Shown: positions 22,687 to 32,771 of the stretch, piece after piece
Position numbering within the stretch: the stretch's first letter is position 1
How the letters are laid out: the number at the start of each line of letters is the position of its first letter
Notes under the pieces: model-generated
What the model was told of the DNA's origin: nothing
The model's input: the letters and a program-made list of their open reading frames with translations, nothing else
The model's database searches: none
Assembly: GCA_027923505.1 (NCBI GenBank)
Contig: BROI01000004.1
Span: 186,001-250,000, forward strand
Length of the DNA stretch: 64,000 nt
Direction of reading: 5' to 3'
Source: Mayamaea pseudoterrestris
Taxonomy: Eukaryota; Bacillariophyta; Bacillariophyceae; Sellaphorales; Sellaphoraceae
Position numbers and translations under genes: made by a program

Positions 22687-23682
22687 ATGAGGGTTTCTCT
22701 TTTACTGCTAATTTCGTGCCTATGCAAGCATGCATCTGCTACAGTGCTTCAATTTCCCCGCCGAGTAGCAGATTTAAGACAACAAACAGCAGCAGCAAAT
22801 AGTCGGCGTTTTGCTGCATCGCTTTCCATTCCACGCGGTGGGAGCGAGCAAGCCAAAATCTTTAAACGATTCGCATCGGACACTCGCATGCCGAGTCTCT
22901 TTTCGTCCGACGACTCCGTCTTTGATAAATATGCCGCTTGCTTGGCGGCTACCGAAGGACTTCGTCGCATTCGCGATCGAGACATGATGGAGGAAGTCAA
23001 GTCGAACGATATCATGGGAGGCTCACAGTCGGACAGGGAGCAGCTTATTACGAAGGAATACGTCAAGAATACGGCAAAAGTGCTGCAAGTCATGGGATTG
23101 ACTGTCAAGCAGTTTAATGAATTAGGCAAGCAAATATCGAGGGATGAGCGACTGAGGGAGAAGGTACGTTGCGAATGTCTCTGCTCGCCATGCTGTCTGC
23201 ATGTTGATGTTTGAAGACTAACGTTCCATCATTATTGAAAGGTCATGGAGCAAGCATATCTTTATAGAATGGCCGCCACGATACAAATGGACAAGTTTCC
23301 CTTGGTGGAAGACAATCTGCGCAGTAGCGAGGGGTTACAAGACTTTCAGCGCGACAAGGTGGAACTCTTTTGCGAAAGCATGTCGGAGATTGAGCATCTT
23401 CGAGAGGACCAAATTGAGCGATTGAAGCGGGCATTGCAGGTTGATACCTTTCCCGCCAGTTTAAGCATTAGCGATCCTAGCCTAATGCCGTTTCTAAGCC
23501 CAAAAGTCCGAGCCGTCGTGGAAGCCTTTCCCTACCAGGCGGAGGAAATTATCAAGAAACATGGGCTTGACTCGGAAGAGTTCAACCAAATGCTGGCCGA
23601 GACAAAGACAAATCCAAAGTTTCGATGGAAGGTTCAAAAGCATATTCGCAATCAGGGAGGACGACAGGGGCAACATCGATAG
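22687..23682 (+). CDS. Secreted DUF4168-like helical protein
   Basis: Two exons, 22687-23163 and 23242-23682; the 78-bp intron has GT-AG ends and phase 0. The product is 307 aa. The ATG at 22687 was chosen because it gives a clean signal peptide (MRVSLLLLISCLCKHASAT); the frame is open further upstream but without an ATG. After SIPRGG the protein is mostly charged helix. Two segments share the pattern GLTVKQFNELGKQISRDERL and GLDSEEFNQMLAETKTNPKF, which resembles the motif of DUF4168 proteins of cyanobacteria and algae. No catalytic residues are evident. The function is unknown; it enters the secretory pathway or, given the ASA-T-V-L-Q-F site, possibly the plastid. Confidence 0.8.
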
Positions 23683-23872
23683 CCGTGCGTTTGTATTTTG
23701 TGAACGCATCAAGATGACATGAGTGTTTCGGAGGGTAGTCGCTGGATGAATGAGCAGGCACGAATAATTGAATCAAATGCGCGCTTTGGATCGGGAGACA
23801 AAACGTTCTACTGAGAAACGAATTCCGTTTATGTTAAGCAAACTTGTATTGTAACGGATTGTTTTTATGTGT

Positions 23873-24480
23873 TTAGAATTTCAGCTTCTGGAAGAAGTAA
23901 GTGCTACCTTGTGCCTTCTTCTCGCTCGTCACATCCTTCTGGTTAATGTATCGGTCGTAAAAGATCTTCTTAAGGTTCTTTCTGACTTCAATCTTCTTTT
24001 CTGGCTCGACCAAGTCTGCTTCATCGACTGCCTTTTTCAAATCAATGTCGACAACATAACGAGTCGGGAAAATGTGACGCATATTAACATACTTGACAAA
24101 AGGCTTCATTGCCTTGGTTCGCTTTTCAACCTTCTTCTTGCCCATGGCCTTGGTGACCTTTCGTGGAAGCGTCGCCAAGCCAGCGACAAGGCAGTGTGCA
24201 AAGCGCTTGTCCGTGTTGCCGTCGTCAAAAGTCTTGACTACAACAGCCTTCTTGCCGGCATGACGCCCTGCAAGTAGAATTACTACCTTTCCTGGTTCTG
24301 AAAAGTAGAAGAACGAATGAAGAGATATAGGTGAGAAATTTAATTTTTCAGCAGCTTTTCATGGTTGATCGCTTTGACGACATAAAGGGATAGCCTCTCG
24401 ACCCATTACAACACTAGAGTGTCGCCATCGTGTATTAAAGCTGTATATCTAACTGCCGGTAACTTACTGATGATCGCCAT
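23873..24480 (-). CDS. RPL27: 60S ribosomal protein L27e (eL27)
   Basis: Two exons: a 13-nt first exon 24468-24480 (ATG GCG ATC ATC A) and 23873-24297, separated by a 170-bp intron with GTAAG donor and CAG acceptor. Joined, they read MAIIKPGKVVILLAGRHAGK, then KTFDDGNTDKRFAHCLVAGL and ATLPRKVTKAMGKKKVEKRT, ending QGSTYFFQKLKF, 145 aa in total. This is the full length and order of eukaryotic L27e, a cytosolic large-subunit protein. Without the mini-exon the gene would look N-terminally truncated. It is divergent from the two-TM gene and converges with the DUF4168-like gene (190 bp). Confidence 0.95.
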
Positions 24481-24701
24481 GATAAATTACAATTTGATTG
24501 CAGCAGCAGCGTGGATGCTTGACGACGATGGGATACTTGGTGCGAGCCGTCGTCGAGCGAGAAGTTAGTAACGCGGTATCCAGTCCCGCTGCGATGCCGC
24601 TGATAGCGATGCGACGTCTTCAACTTGACCATGGCGCGCGTCAAAATTCCGTCGCAGCAACTTGCTAAATTTGCTCTACCACTTGGAACTAAGTCATCAA
24701 T
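24481..24701. promoter_or_regulatory. Short divergent promoter between RPL27 and the two-TM gene
   Basis: Only 221 bp separate the two start codons, so promoters must overlap or be shared. No specific motif is assigned. Confidence 0.5.
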
Positions 24702-25424
24702 ATGGATCAAGCAGAGCAACGCAAGGCGCGCCAAACGAAAGCAATGGACGCTTGTTGGAAGGCCGCCAGAGAAGGAGTCGGACGACTGTTGGAGGAAGCC
24801 AAAGTTTACAAGGGATCCGAGGCGCATTTATATCGAGGAGAAGCTACAACGATTATGGAACATGTGACCCCATTCTACTGGGGCCTTGCTACTGCTTCGT
24901 TTTTGTTTATCACCTTTCGTGTGACGGGATCCAAGCGATTTCAGCTCTACCGAGACGCCATGTTCCAACGCAAGCCAGTGTTGCCTCCTATGACGACGCG
25001 AAATGGTGCAGATCCAGCAAAGCAACAATGGAAGAGCTTGATAGAGCGCCAAACGGAGGAAAAGGCTGAGCTTGCCAATGACTTAACCAGATTACCGTTT
25101 GATTTCTTTGTCAGTATTTTGGGAGGATGCTCTACCGTACTTTTGCTTTCGAAACCAGACAAGATGGGTGATGATTTTGTTAACGCTCCATTGATGCCTG
25201 GAAAGAGCTTGATCTATAAAACTATATGCCCTCCTCTACAATCGGCATACGACGAGCAAGATCATAACGTATTTCAAGAGATAAATGAAGGTATGCTTGT
25301 AACATTCGAAGGCTTTGTTAGAAACTGCCGAATACGATCCGAGTTCATCAAACAACAGACCTTGCGAGGAGTAGCTCGTCCAGATGCTGTACCGTATCCT
25401 GGTTTAAAAGGCGCCTCCGGATAA
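24702..25424 (+). CDS. Two-TM protein of unknown function
   Basis: 240 aa, single exon. I do not recognise the family. Visible features are an amphipathic, charged N-terminus (residues 1-45), a hydrophobic segment near 58-73 (FYWGLATASFLFITF), a charged linker with KSLIERQTEEKAELANDLTR, and a second hydrophobic stretch near 131-149 (LPFDFFVSILGGCSTVLLL). The C-terminal part is soluble. The layout suggests a small organelle or ER membrane protein with both ends on the same side, which is inference only. Its stop lies just 37 bp from the stop of the convergent primase gene. Confidence 0.75.
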   Translation: MDQAEQRKARQTKAMDACWKAAREGVGRLLEEAKVYKGSEAHLYRGEATTIMEHVTPFYWGLATASFLFITFRVTGSKRFQLYRDAMFQRKPVLPPMTTRNGADPAKQQWKSLIERQTEEKAELANDLTRLPFDFFVSILGGCSTVLLLSKPDKMGDDFVNAPLMPGKSLIYKTICPPLQSAYDEQDHNVFQEINEGMLVTFEGFVRNCRIRSEFIKQQTLRGVARPDAVPYPGLKGASG

Positions 25425-25461
25425 CGTTAGCATAGCGCGTTGTTAAATTAAAACATTTTAG

Positions 25462-28400
25462 CTAGTCCAACCAATTCGCATACTCCCGATCCATGCGGGC
25501 AAACACATCGTCGACAGTCTCCTCTCCTTCAGTGCTAAACAATTCGTCGTCATTAACGTCAAATCGACGATTCGTGCTTATAGACTCGGGCGACCATTGA
25601 AAGTCATCCTTGCACATGTCACCAAACTCGAGTTCGATGCGTTCCATAGTAGTTTGAAACGACTCTTCGCCTTCGCGCTCCGCCGGAGAAACGATTACTT
25701 CCACACCTGGTTGCGATAGGGATGCATTGGACTCATCGACAGCTGCTGTTAACGAAGCTTGTAGCTGCAGTGACATTGTTGCCTCCTCGTTGCTCATATA
25801 CAGTAGTTTGCTAGTGATCCGTTCCAAAGATGTGGAGAGGGACAGACGTTTTTCGGTTAACTCTTGAAGCTCGGCTGCTAGCTGCTGCTGTGTCTCCAAT
25901 GATAGCGTGGTCGCGTTGGTCAATGAAGTCATACTTTTGCCTAACGGACCCTCCGTTGCTGGTGAGCCTTTAAGTTTAGTGCGAACCATGTCCCATCGCC
26001 GAGAAACCGTCGCCCACTGGTGCGTGTAGTACAGTACTTGGATGGCTAACTCACGCTGGATATCGCTCTGCGCATTCTCTTCGCGTGCCTCGATCACTGA
26101 TTCCAGACTTCCCTTTGGTTCAAGGAATAAATGATCGAGCATTCCGATTGATACCTCACTCATTTCCTGACCATCAAACCTCATGGAATGCCCATTGATT
26201 CGCTGATTGTCAGTTGTCATGGCAGATCGGTAGGCGCTTTTAGAAGCTGCTTCGTTCTTGTTAGCCGACTGTAAATCCAGCGTATCCTCCTGCTCATGGG
26301 GTAATACATTGCCCTGCGATTCTGTATGAAACGAATTTCCAAAAGCATTTTCTGGGCAGTCCGGGAGAGAGGTTAAAGTTGTCCGCAGCTGCTCGCGAGT
26401 TGCGGAGATGAGGAAGCTATCGCTGAGCAATTTATCGAATAGCCACTCATTTTCCTTGCAGCTCCATGCTAGTTCGCCATGGCCACCACCGACGGCACTA
26501 CGCGCCATGCATATATTTCTCATTGCTCTTCTAGCAGTAGCATGACTCACTAATAGAGTCAACAGCTTGCTTTCACAACTCAGTTGAATACGTAACGGAT
26601 CTTTTCTTGCCAGCGGTCCAAAACCGACGCGCTTTTGTACAAGTGAAATAATATCGAAGTGGTCCAAATTACGCCTATCGTATGTGTACCCCGAAGTCAC
26701 TGCCTGTTCAGTGAGATATTTGCGACCCTGGAAGTCATTTGAGTTAAAGTAAACTGGGATGTCGAGTCGATAGAATCCATTGTAGTCAGCGACGTCATCA
26801 GTTGATTGCTTAAACGGCCCGTAAAGGCGAGTCTTAGAAGTATTTCCACGAAGCAAATTTCCTTCTTCAAAGCGCGAACCTATTTGCTTCCACTTTTCGT
26901 CAGTGAGGCCAAGCCAAGCAGCATCCAAGTCATTTTCGAATTGGGGACCGCCAAAATGATCAAGTATAGAGCGTTCCGTCTTCAAAGCGAGATCGCGCTC
27001 GCGCTTCACTTTGAAGGTGCGAGTCTTTGGTTTTACTGGAGCTGATTCAGCAGGCAAATATTGTTGTGTTGAGGATGCTGTAACACTACTGCGAGTCAGA
27101 TTCGTTGTCATGTTTCGTGAAAGCTTCTCTTCGTCGTCGAGTATAGATGCGCTACCACCCATTGTTATGGCCTTCATTCTTGATCCGATGGTAGCGTCAT
27201 TCACTATCGTTGCAGATGACTCGGCCCGTCGCAGTAACGCCTCCTTCTTGTCTGCTATTCGTGACACAAGACTGATCAAGTCAGACTCCAGTTGGGCATG
27301 CACCGCACTCGATGCGACAGTCTCGTTCGACTCGTTCGCCACAATCTTCGCCAGCAACCCCGCCACCTCGTAAGCATGTTTCGTCCGATCGGCGGCTTCC
27401 ATCGTCGCCGCGATAAATTCGGCAGCGCGCTCAAACACCTTGCTGAAACTATTCTCGCAACCACGCGCTGCAGATGAATCATAGGAGGACAGCATCCGAC
27501 TCAAGTAAAACTGCGTCCAATCTGTTGCGTTGGCGAGAATCACACGGTCGAACTCATTCGCAATTGCATTCGATTCCATTGTGGACGTCAACAACTCTGC
27601 ATACTCTGCCGGGTCTTTACAACCATCAGGGAGTCGAGCAACTAGAAATTGGACCGAGTATTTCTTTACCGTTTCCTTCAAAAGGCCATTGCTGCAAACC
27701 AACTCCATGGCAGCGAGTCCTGCAGCATCATTGTCAAGACACAAGACAACCTTTCCGTTGAGCTTTCGGGCTGTTTGAGCCGCCAGCGCGAGCTGATCCC
27801 TTGAAAGCGCCGTGCCCATGCTTGCCACCGCCCCCTTGACGCCAGCCGCCCACAATGCAATGGCGTCCATGTATCCTTCGACAATGACAAGACTTGTTTG
27901 CCTTGCAACAGTTGGATCTTTCGACAACAGTTCGTTGACTTTGTGTAAGCCAAACAGTATTTTGCTCTTGTGAAACACCAGTGTTTCTGGACTGTTCAAG
28001 TACTTTGGTCCTTGATAATTGTTTGCAGACGATGATACTGTTCCAACATTTGGAATGTCACGGCCTCCGAAACCCAAGACTTGCTTTCCGGTAATATCCA
28101 TAATGGGAACAATGAACCGGTTGCGAAACCGATCCATCAAGTCACTGTAGTCAAGTCCGTCGTCGCTGCGTTCCGTCGCGTTGCTCGTATCAATGACAAT
28201 CGAGTCAAATAGTTTGTTCACTGTCGTGGCCAAACCCGCGTCCATAATCTCCTGCGGCGTAAAGTCCAGTTGCTCTAAGTGCTCCACCAAGCTACCCTGT
28301 CCCCAGACTGCTCGCTTATGCGCGCCGTAGTATACATCCGGCGCGTAGCCCAGACAAAAGGTTTGCACCGTTTGTGGTTCCAAGTGGCGCGATCGCGCGT

Positions 28401-29328
28401 AGGCGCGCACGTTGCCCGCAGACGGCTCCATGAAGCAGCGTGTATAGTAGTTTGTCGCCGCTCGATTGGCGGCCAGCAAACGCTCGCGCTTCCGTGTCAG
28501 TGCCGGAGACGCGGTGGCGCTGTTATGATTCGTGTCGCCAAGCGTGGCGAAGGTTTGCTGTATAGTACTACTCGGATCACCATGTTCACGCGCCACCTTT
28601 TGAATCACTTGACGAAAGGATAGTTGTTCGCCATTGTTCGTCGTGGCATGATGCAGCTGCACAAACTCGAAAACATCACCGGAAGCTTGGCAGCTAAAGC
28701 ACTTGAATATTTGACGCTGGCCGTCAATGCTCATCGAGGGACTATGGTCGTCGTGAAAGGGACAAAGGGCAGTCGCTTGCGTGCGAGACTTGAGTCGAAA
28801 AAGTGGCAGATTGTAGGATTCCACGACGGAAATCAAGTCAATGGATTCCTTGAATAATTGGAGTTGGTCTTTGTCAATCCAATTGTTGTTGTTGTTGCTG
28901 CTCGTGCTGCTGCTGCTGCTGCTTGTAGATTGCGCTTTTGATGCATACGACGACGACGAGACTGGCTCGGTTTCATTGCTCAACACAGCCGACTGCTGCA
29001 ACGTCGTGGCAATCCGGCTCGTCAGATAGCCTCGAGATGTAGACAACTTTGGTCGTTGTATGAAAAAGGTACTGCTTTGCTGCGCAAACACTAGCAACAC
29101 GGCAAAGATTGACACCAAGCTTTTGGTCACAGTTGCAGCTGCAGCTCTGGGATAACGATGAACGCTATTGCGTGTAGCACTGCATTGTGAAGCGTCGATA
29201 AGATGGTGAAATCGTATATTGTCACGTTTCCTCGGTCGAGCCATGAAAATAGGCTGTTGAAAGGTCCCTGTTAGCTTGGGGTTGATCGGATGTTGCGTTT
29301 TGCAAGTTTGCGTGGTTCTCGACGCCAT
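25462..29328 (-). CDS. dnaG: Organellar DnaG-type DNA primase, very large
   Basis: 1288 aa in one exon; bacterial DnaG is about 600 aa. It has a CHC2 zinc ribbon (Cys189, His192, Cys210, Cys213), a core with RFIVPIMDITGKQVLGFGGR near 404-423, and a Toprim domain with IVEGYMDAIAL (482-492), ASMGTALSRDQ and LDNDAAG (531-537), the acidic residues that bind metal. DnaG makes RNA primers for replication. The N-terminus holds a hydrophobic run (SLVSIFAVLLVFAQQSSTFF) ending in a phenylalanine site of plastid type, so plastid DNA replication is the likely role. A Ser/Asn homopolymer tract (about 134-149) links presequence and zinc ribbon. The C-terminal half (about 640-1288) is low in recognisable domains, acidic at the end, and takes the place of the helicase-binding domain. 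Confidence 0.93.
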   Translation of the reverse strand: MASRTTQTCKTQHPINPKLTGTFQQPIFMARPRKRDNIRFHHLIDASQCSATRNSVHRYPRAAAATVTKSLVSIFAVLLVFAQQSSTFFIQRPKLSTSRGYLTSRIATTLQQSAVLSNETEPVSSSSYASKAQSTSSSSSSTSSNNNNNWIDKDQLQLFKESIDLISVVESYNLPLFRLKSRTQATALCPFHDDHSPSMSIDGQRQIFKCFSCQASGDVFEFVQLHHATTNNGEQLSFRQVIQKVAREHGDPSSTIQQTFATLGDTNHNSATASPALTRKRERLLAANRAATNYYTRCFMEPSAGNVRAYARSRHLEPQTVQTFCLGYAPDVYYGAHKRAVWGQGSLVEHLEQLDFTPQEIMDAGLATTVNKLFDSIVIDTSNATERSDDGLDYSDLMDRFRNRFIVPIMDITGKQVLGFGGRDIPNVGTVSSSANNYQGPKYLNSPETLVFHKSKILFGLHKVNELLSKDPTVARQTSLVIVEGYMDAIALWAAGVKGAVASMGTALSRDQLALAAQTARKLNGKVVLCLDNDAAGLAAMELVCSNGLLKETVKKYSVQFLVARLPDGCKDPAEYAELLTSTMESNAIANEFDRVILANATDWTQFYLSRMLSSYDSSAARGCENSFSKVFERAAEFIAATMEAADRTKHAYEVAGLLAKIVANESNETVASSAVHAQLESDLISLVSRIADKKEALLRRAESSATIVNDATIGSRMKAITMGGSASILDDEEKLSRNMTTNLTRSSVTASSTQQYLPAESAPVKPKTRTFKVKRERDLALKTERSILDHFGGPQFENDLDAAWLGLTDEKWKQIGSRFEEGNLLRGNTSKTRLYGPFKQSTDDVADYNGFYRLDIPVYFNSNDFQGRKYLTEQAVTSGYTYDRRNLDHFDIISLVQKRVGFGPLARKDPLRIQLSCESKLLTLLVSHATARRAMRNICMARSAVGGGHGELAWSCKENEWLFDKLLSDSFLISATREQLRTTLTSLPDCPENAFGNSFHTESQGNVLPHEQEDTLDLQSANKNEAASKSAYRSAMTTDNQRINGHSMRFDGQEMSEVSIGMLDHLFLEPKGSLESVIEAREENAQSDIQRELAIQVLYYTHQWATVSRRWDMVRTKLKGSPATEGPLGKSMTSLTNATTLSLETQQQLAAELQELTEKRLSLSTSLERITSKLLYMSNEEATMSLQLQASLTAAVDESNASLSQPGVEVIVSPAEREGEESFQTTMERIELEFGDMCKDDFQWSPESISTNRRFDVNDDELFSTEGEETVDDVFARMDREYANWLD

Positions 29329-29495
29329 GGTCGGTTTCGGGAAAAAACGTGTTCTTGTCTGAGCGGTGCTCGTTATGTCGGAGCGTTACTAAAAATGAGG
29401 AGAAAAAGTCCATCGAGACGCAGCATCGCCTTACAAACTCGATTGCGATGAGATCCATCGAGCATATCAAGTTATCTCCATTGCAAGGTACCACA
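29329..29495. promoter_or_regulatory. Divergent promoter between dnaG and the proteasome-like gene
   Basis: 167 bp if the downstream gene starts at 29496, or 119 bp if it starts at the in-frame ATG at 29448. The presumed promoters therefore overlap. Confidence 0.45.
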
Positions 29496-30528
29496 ATGAT
29501 GTTCAAAAAGCAACGGATAGGAGTACCTTGTAGCCGCTTCTCTCGCTTTCAATGGATTGTTGCAATACTTTTGGCGACGGACGCCACTCTTCGTTTCGCT
29601 CAAGCGTCATCGACAGCATCCAAAGACTCCAACAGCAAATTTCCAAAACCCGGCATCAAGGCGGATTCCTTTGTGCAAGCATCTCCGCTCGTTTGTGCCG
29701 CGGTTTGTGGGGATGGTGTGCTGGTGGTAGCGGCCCATGTCAATGTCGACGACAGCGAACCGTTGCTCTACTACTCGTCGAATGACGCAGCAGATTCTGC
29801 AACAGATAATAGTAATGATGCAAACGGCTCATTCATCGACTTGCCACCAAACTTTCAAGGACCATTTCGCATTCACTCGGGGGATACACGTGGAACCTGC
29901 CTCGCTTCGGCTGGATGGAGGGCCGACGGCGACGCCTTGCTGCGCAAGTGCCGACGCGTGGCGGACGAGGAACGAGCCACCTACGGAGACGAAACGTCGC
30001 CACTGTACGTTCGATTTCTTGCCACGGAGCTGTCCTTGTACTTGGCGCAGTGCGAAGTATCGGAGCGAGTAAGTAATGTCTTGGCGCGCGCGTAAAATGC
30101 ATTGCTGGACTGACAGGACGGCATGAATCTTACAACCCCGACTTGCTTCACAGACACGAACCTTGGCATGCGCATCTCTACTAGCATCTCCGACAGAAGT
30201 GTGGCTGGTGGATTCCACGGGTGCTCATTGCGTCCGAGCCTTGTGCATTGGAGGTGGGGGTACGTCGGATGGCAAGCTTGTCTCGGACGCTGTCAATCAA
30301 CAGCTCGTGGAGCATGACTGGGAGACCATGACGACGAACGCTGCGCTCAAGACTCTACTGCAAATATTGAGTGGCACGAGCGAGCACGAGCATATTGATG
30401 ATTCGAATCCAGCTCCTCGATTGGTTCCCGTCAACACGCGATTGGAAGTTGCCAGCGTGGAATCTTCCAGCAAGCCATTTGCAAGACGCAAGCTTTCGTC
30501 CTTCGCCTTTATAAAAGATACTAGATAG
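29496..30528 (+). CDS. Proteasome alpha-like Ntn-fold protein with signal peptide
   Basis: Two exons, 29496-30068 and 30154-30528; an 85-bp GT-AG intron in phase 0. Gives 315 aa; an in-frame ATG at 29448 is the alternative start. Residues near the N-terminus form a signal peptide (WIVAILLATDATLRFAQASS). The body follows the 20S proteasome alpha pattern: VCGDGVLVVAAH, then FRIHSGDTRGTCLASAGWRADGD split over its strand-loop, RRVADEERATYGDETSP, and VWLVDSTGAHC. The alpha N-terminal gate motif and any catalytic N-terminal Thr are absent. A 20S subunit should be cytosolic or nuclear, so a secretory or plastid presequence is odd. It may be a divergent, non-core homologue. PWP1 follows on the same strand 203 bp downstream. 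Confidence 0.75.
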
Positions 30529-30731
30529 TGCTGTAATACATATTGTATAATAATGTAAGTATACACTGGAAGTATCGATGACGACGTTTGCAATAGCTGA
30601 TGTGGTCCGTCCGTCGCCCCAATTTCGATTGGGAGAGCCAACCGATCTGCCGGCCTTCACTTTTTCACAGAACAAAAATCGCAGGCTCGTCTTCGACCAA
30701 CAAACAATTTGCCTTACTACATTGAACCACC

Positions 30732-32654
30732 ATGATATCCTCCATTGCTTGGGTGCCGGCAGGTGTCGCCGATGCTCGTCCGAAAAAGTATGAGCTTTCG
30801 CCCGCCGAGCAGGAGCTCATTCTGCTAATGGAGCAGCAGGGCGGCATCAACGACTCGAGGAAAAAGACCAAGGCTGAAAAGGCAGTATCCGTCATTGCTT
30901 CCTCAAATTCGGCTGCTCCAAACAGTCTTCCGGCAGATTTACGCATGGACGAGTATTCTGATGACGACGATGATGAAGCGGAAATGGGCGTCGGAAGGCT
31001 GCTGCTGGCGAGTGACGCGGAAGATAGCGACAGTGAGAGTGATGAGGACTCGAACGACGCTGACGACGCTGCACCAAAAAACGATGATCAATCCAACAAT
31101 GTTAGTGAGTCGGACGATGACTCGGACGATGACTTGAACGACGTGCCCGATACACGAGAATACATGGCGCTGGACGTTCAAGGTTTAGAAGCCATGGGTT
31201 TGTCGCAGGTGGGAGGGCGATATACGGATATGCAAATGGATGAGTTGGGCAATCAAGAGGACGACGATGACGAAAGTGACATTGCCGATGTTGCATTGAG
31301 TCCGACGGATGCGATACTAGTCGTTGGAAAGGCGGAAGATGTAAGTTTATCGTAGTCGACCATCGTTCTGTCAGCCTATCTTGCGTGGCCTTCTTGCTAA
31401 CGTTTGCTTAATAAACACGCAAAGGACTTTGCAAGTTTGGAAGTACACGTATATGATCGATCGACCGGCAATCTGTACGTTCATCATGATATTCCTCTTC
31501 CAGCCTTTCCGCTATGTCTTGCGCACGGCCAAGTCAGCAGCCAAGGCAAGATTGGCAATTATTGCGCCGTTGGCACCTTTCACCCTGGTATTGAAATATG
31601 GAACCTTGACGTACTCAATGCATTGGAACCATCGTGTGTATTGGGTGGCGAAGATACGACGGCGGCAGATGATTTGATGCAGGCGCAAGCAATGCGAGGA
31701 TCTGGTGGAGCAAAACCAAAAGTAAAAGGTAGTGGCGGCCTTCGACCTGGAAGCCACACGGACGCAGTCATGGCACTATCTTGGAACCCTATTCATCAGC
31801 AAGTGATTGCTAGTGGTAGTGCGGATATGACAGTTAAATTATGGGATGTGACTAAAGCCGGAAGTGGTGACCAGGAAGGATGCAACGCTGCTACCTTTTC
31901 GCATCATAGTAACAAGGTTCAATCTGTTGCATGGCATCCAGTGGAAGGAACACTATTAGCAACTGGATCGTACGATCGAACTGTAGCGCTACTCGATGCG
32001 CGAGGGATTGGGAAGGACGTGAAAATAGTCAAGTTGCCTGCCGACTGCGAAGCTATTGCATGGGATGTCCACAATCCTGAATGTCTGACGGTTGCCAGTG
32101 AAGATGGTACACTTGCATGTTACGATGTTCGACAATTTGAGACATCCAAGCCTTTATGGTCATTTGTTGCGAACCAATTTGGAGTTTCAGACATTTCCTA
32201 CAATCGACTGGTTCCTGGATTTCTTGCAATAAGTAGCCCTGACAAAACGGTCACTCTCTGGGATGCTGGGCTGCCAGGTAGTCCTGCAATGAAACAACCG
32301 CCGAAGTTGTGTGGTAGCAAAGATATGTGTTCCGGAAAGCTATACACGGTTCAATTTTACCCCTCAGATCCGTGGCTTTTAGGTACTGGTGGATCGGGCA
32401 ACCAGCTGGCACTCTGGGATTTTTCGAATGAAAGTGAGATCCAGAGGCGATTTGCTGGTCGCGTAGCAAGCAAAACTGGAGAACAAGCACAAGTTGTGGA
32501 AGCTGCTGATGCGAAGCCGATCGATGCAGAGCTCGAGTCCATGATGGCCAAGCGAGAGACCAGTCCTGCTGCAGACGCGGGCAAGTCTGGGATGAATAAA
32601 AAACGAAACAAGGCGAAGGGGAAGAGTCCGAACAAGCCCCGAAAAGGAAGATAA
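30732..32654 (+). CDS. PWP1: PWP1-like WD40 ribosome-biogenesis protein
   Basis: Two exons, 30732-31340 and 31425-32654, with an 84-bp GT-AG intron in phase 0; 612 aa. The start MISSIAWVPAGVADARPKKYE is typical of PWP1. An Asp/Ser-rich acidic region follows (about 75-145), then WD repeats with HTDAVMALSWNPIHQQVIAS, GSADMTVKLWD, NKVQSVAWHPVEGTLLATGS and SPDKTVTLWD. The tail is Lys-rich (MNKKRNKAKGKSPNKPRKGR), fitting nucleolar location. In yeast and animals PWP1 acts in rRNA processing and rDNA chromatin. The intron falls between the acidic N-terminal region and the propeller. It converges with FBPase (117 bp). Confidence 0.94.
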
Positions 32655-32771
32655 ATGGCTTTCTTGTTGTGCATAAATGCTTTAAGGCGGTCTATTGCCT
32701 GCCCTTCGCGTGTAAATACAGGTATAGTTTTGGCAGCGGCAATATGGTTAGAGAGTGAAATTCCCAGCAGC

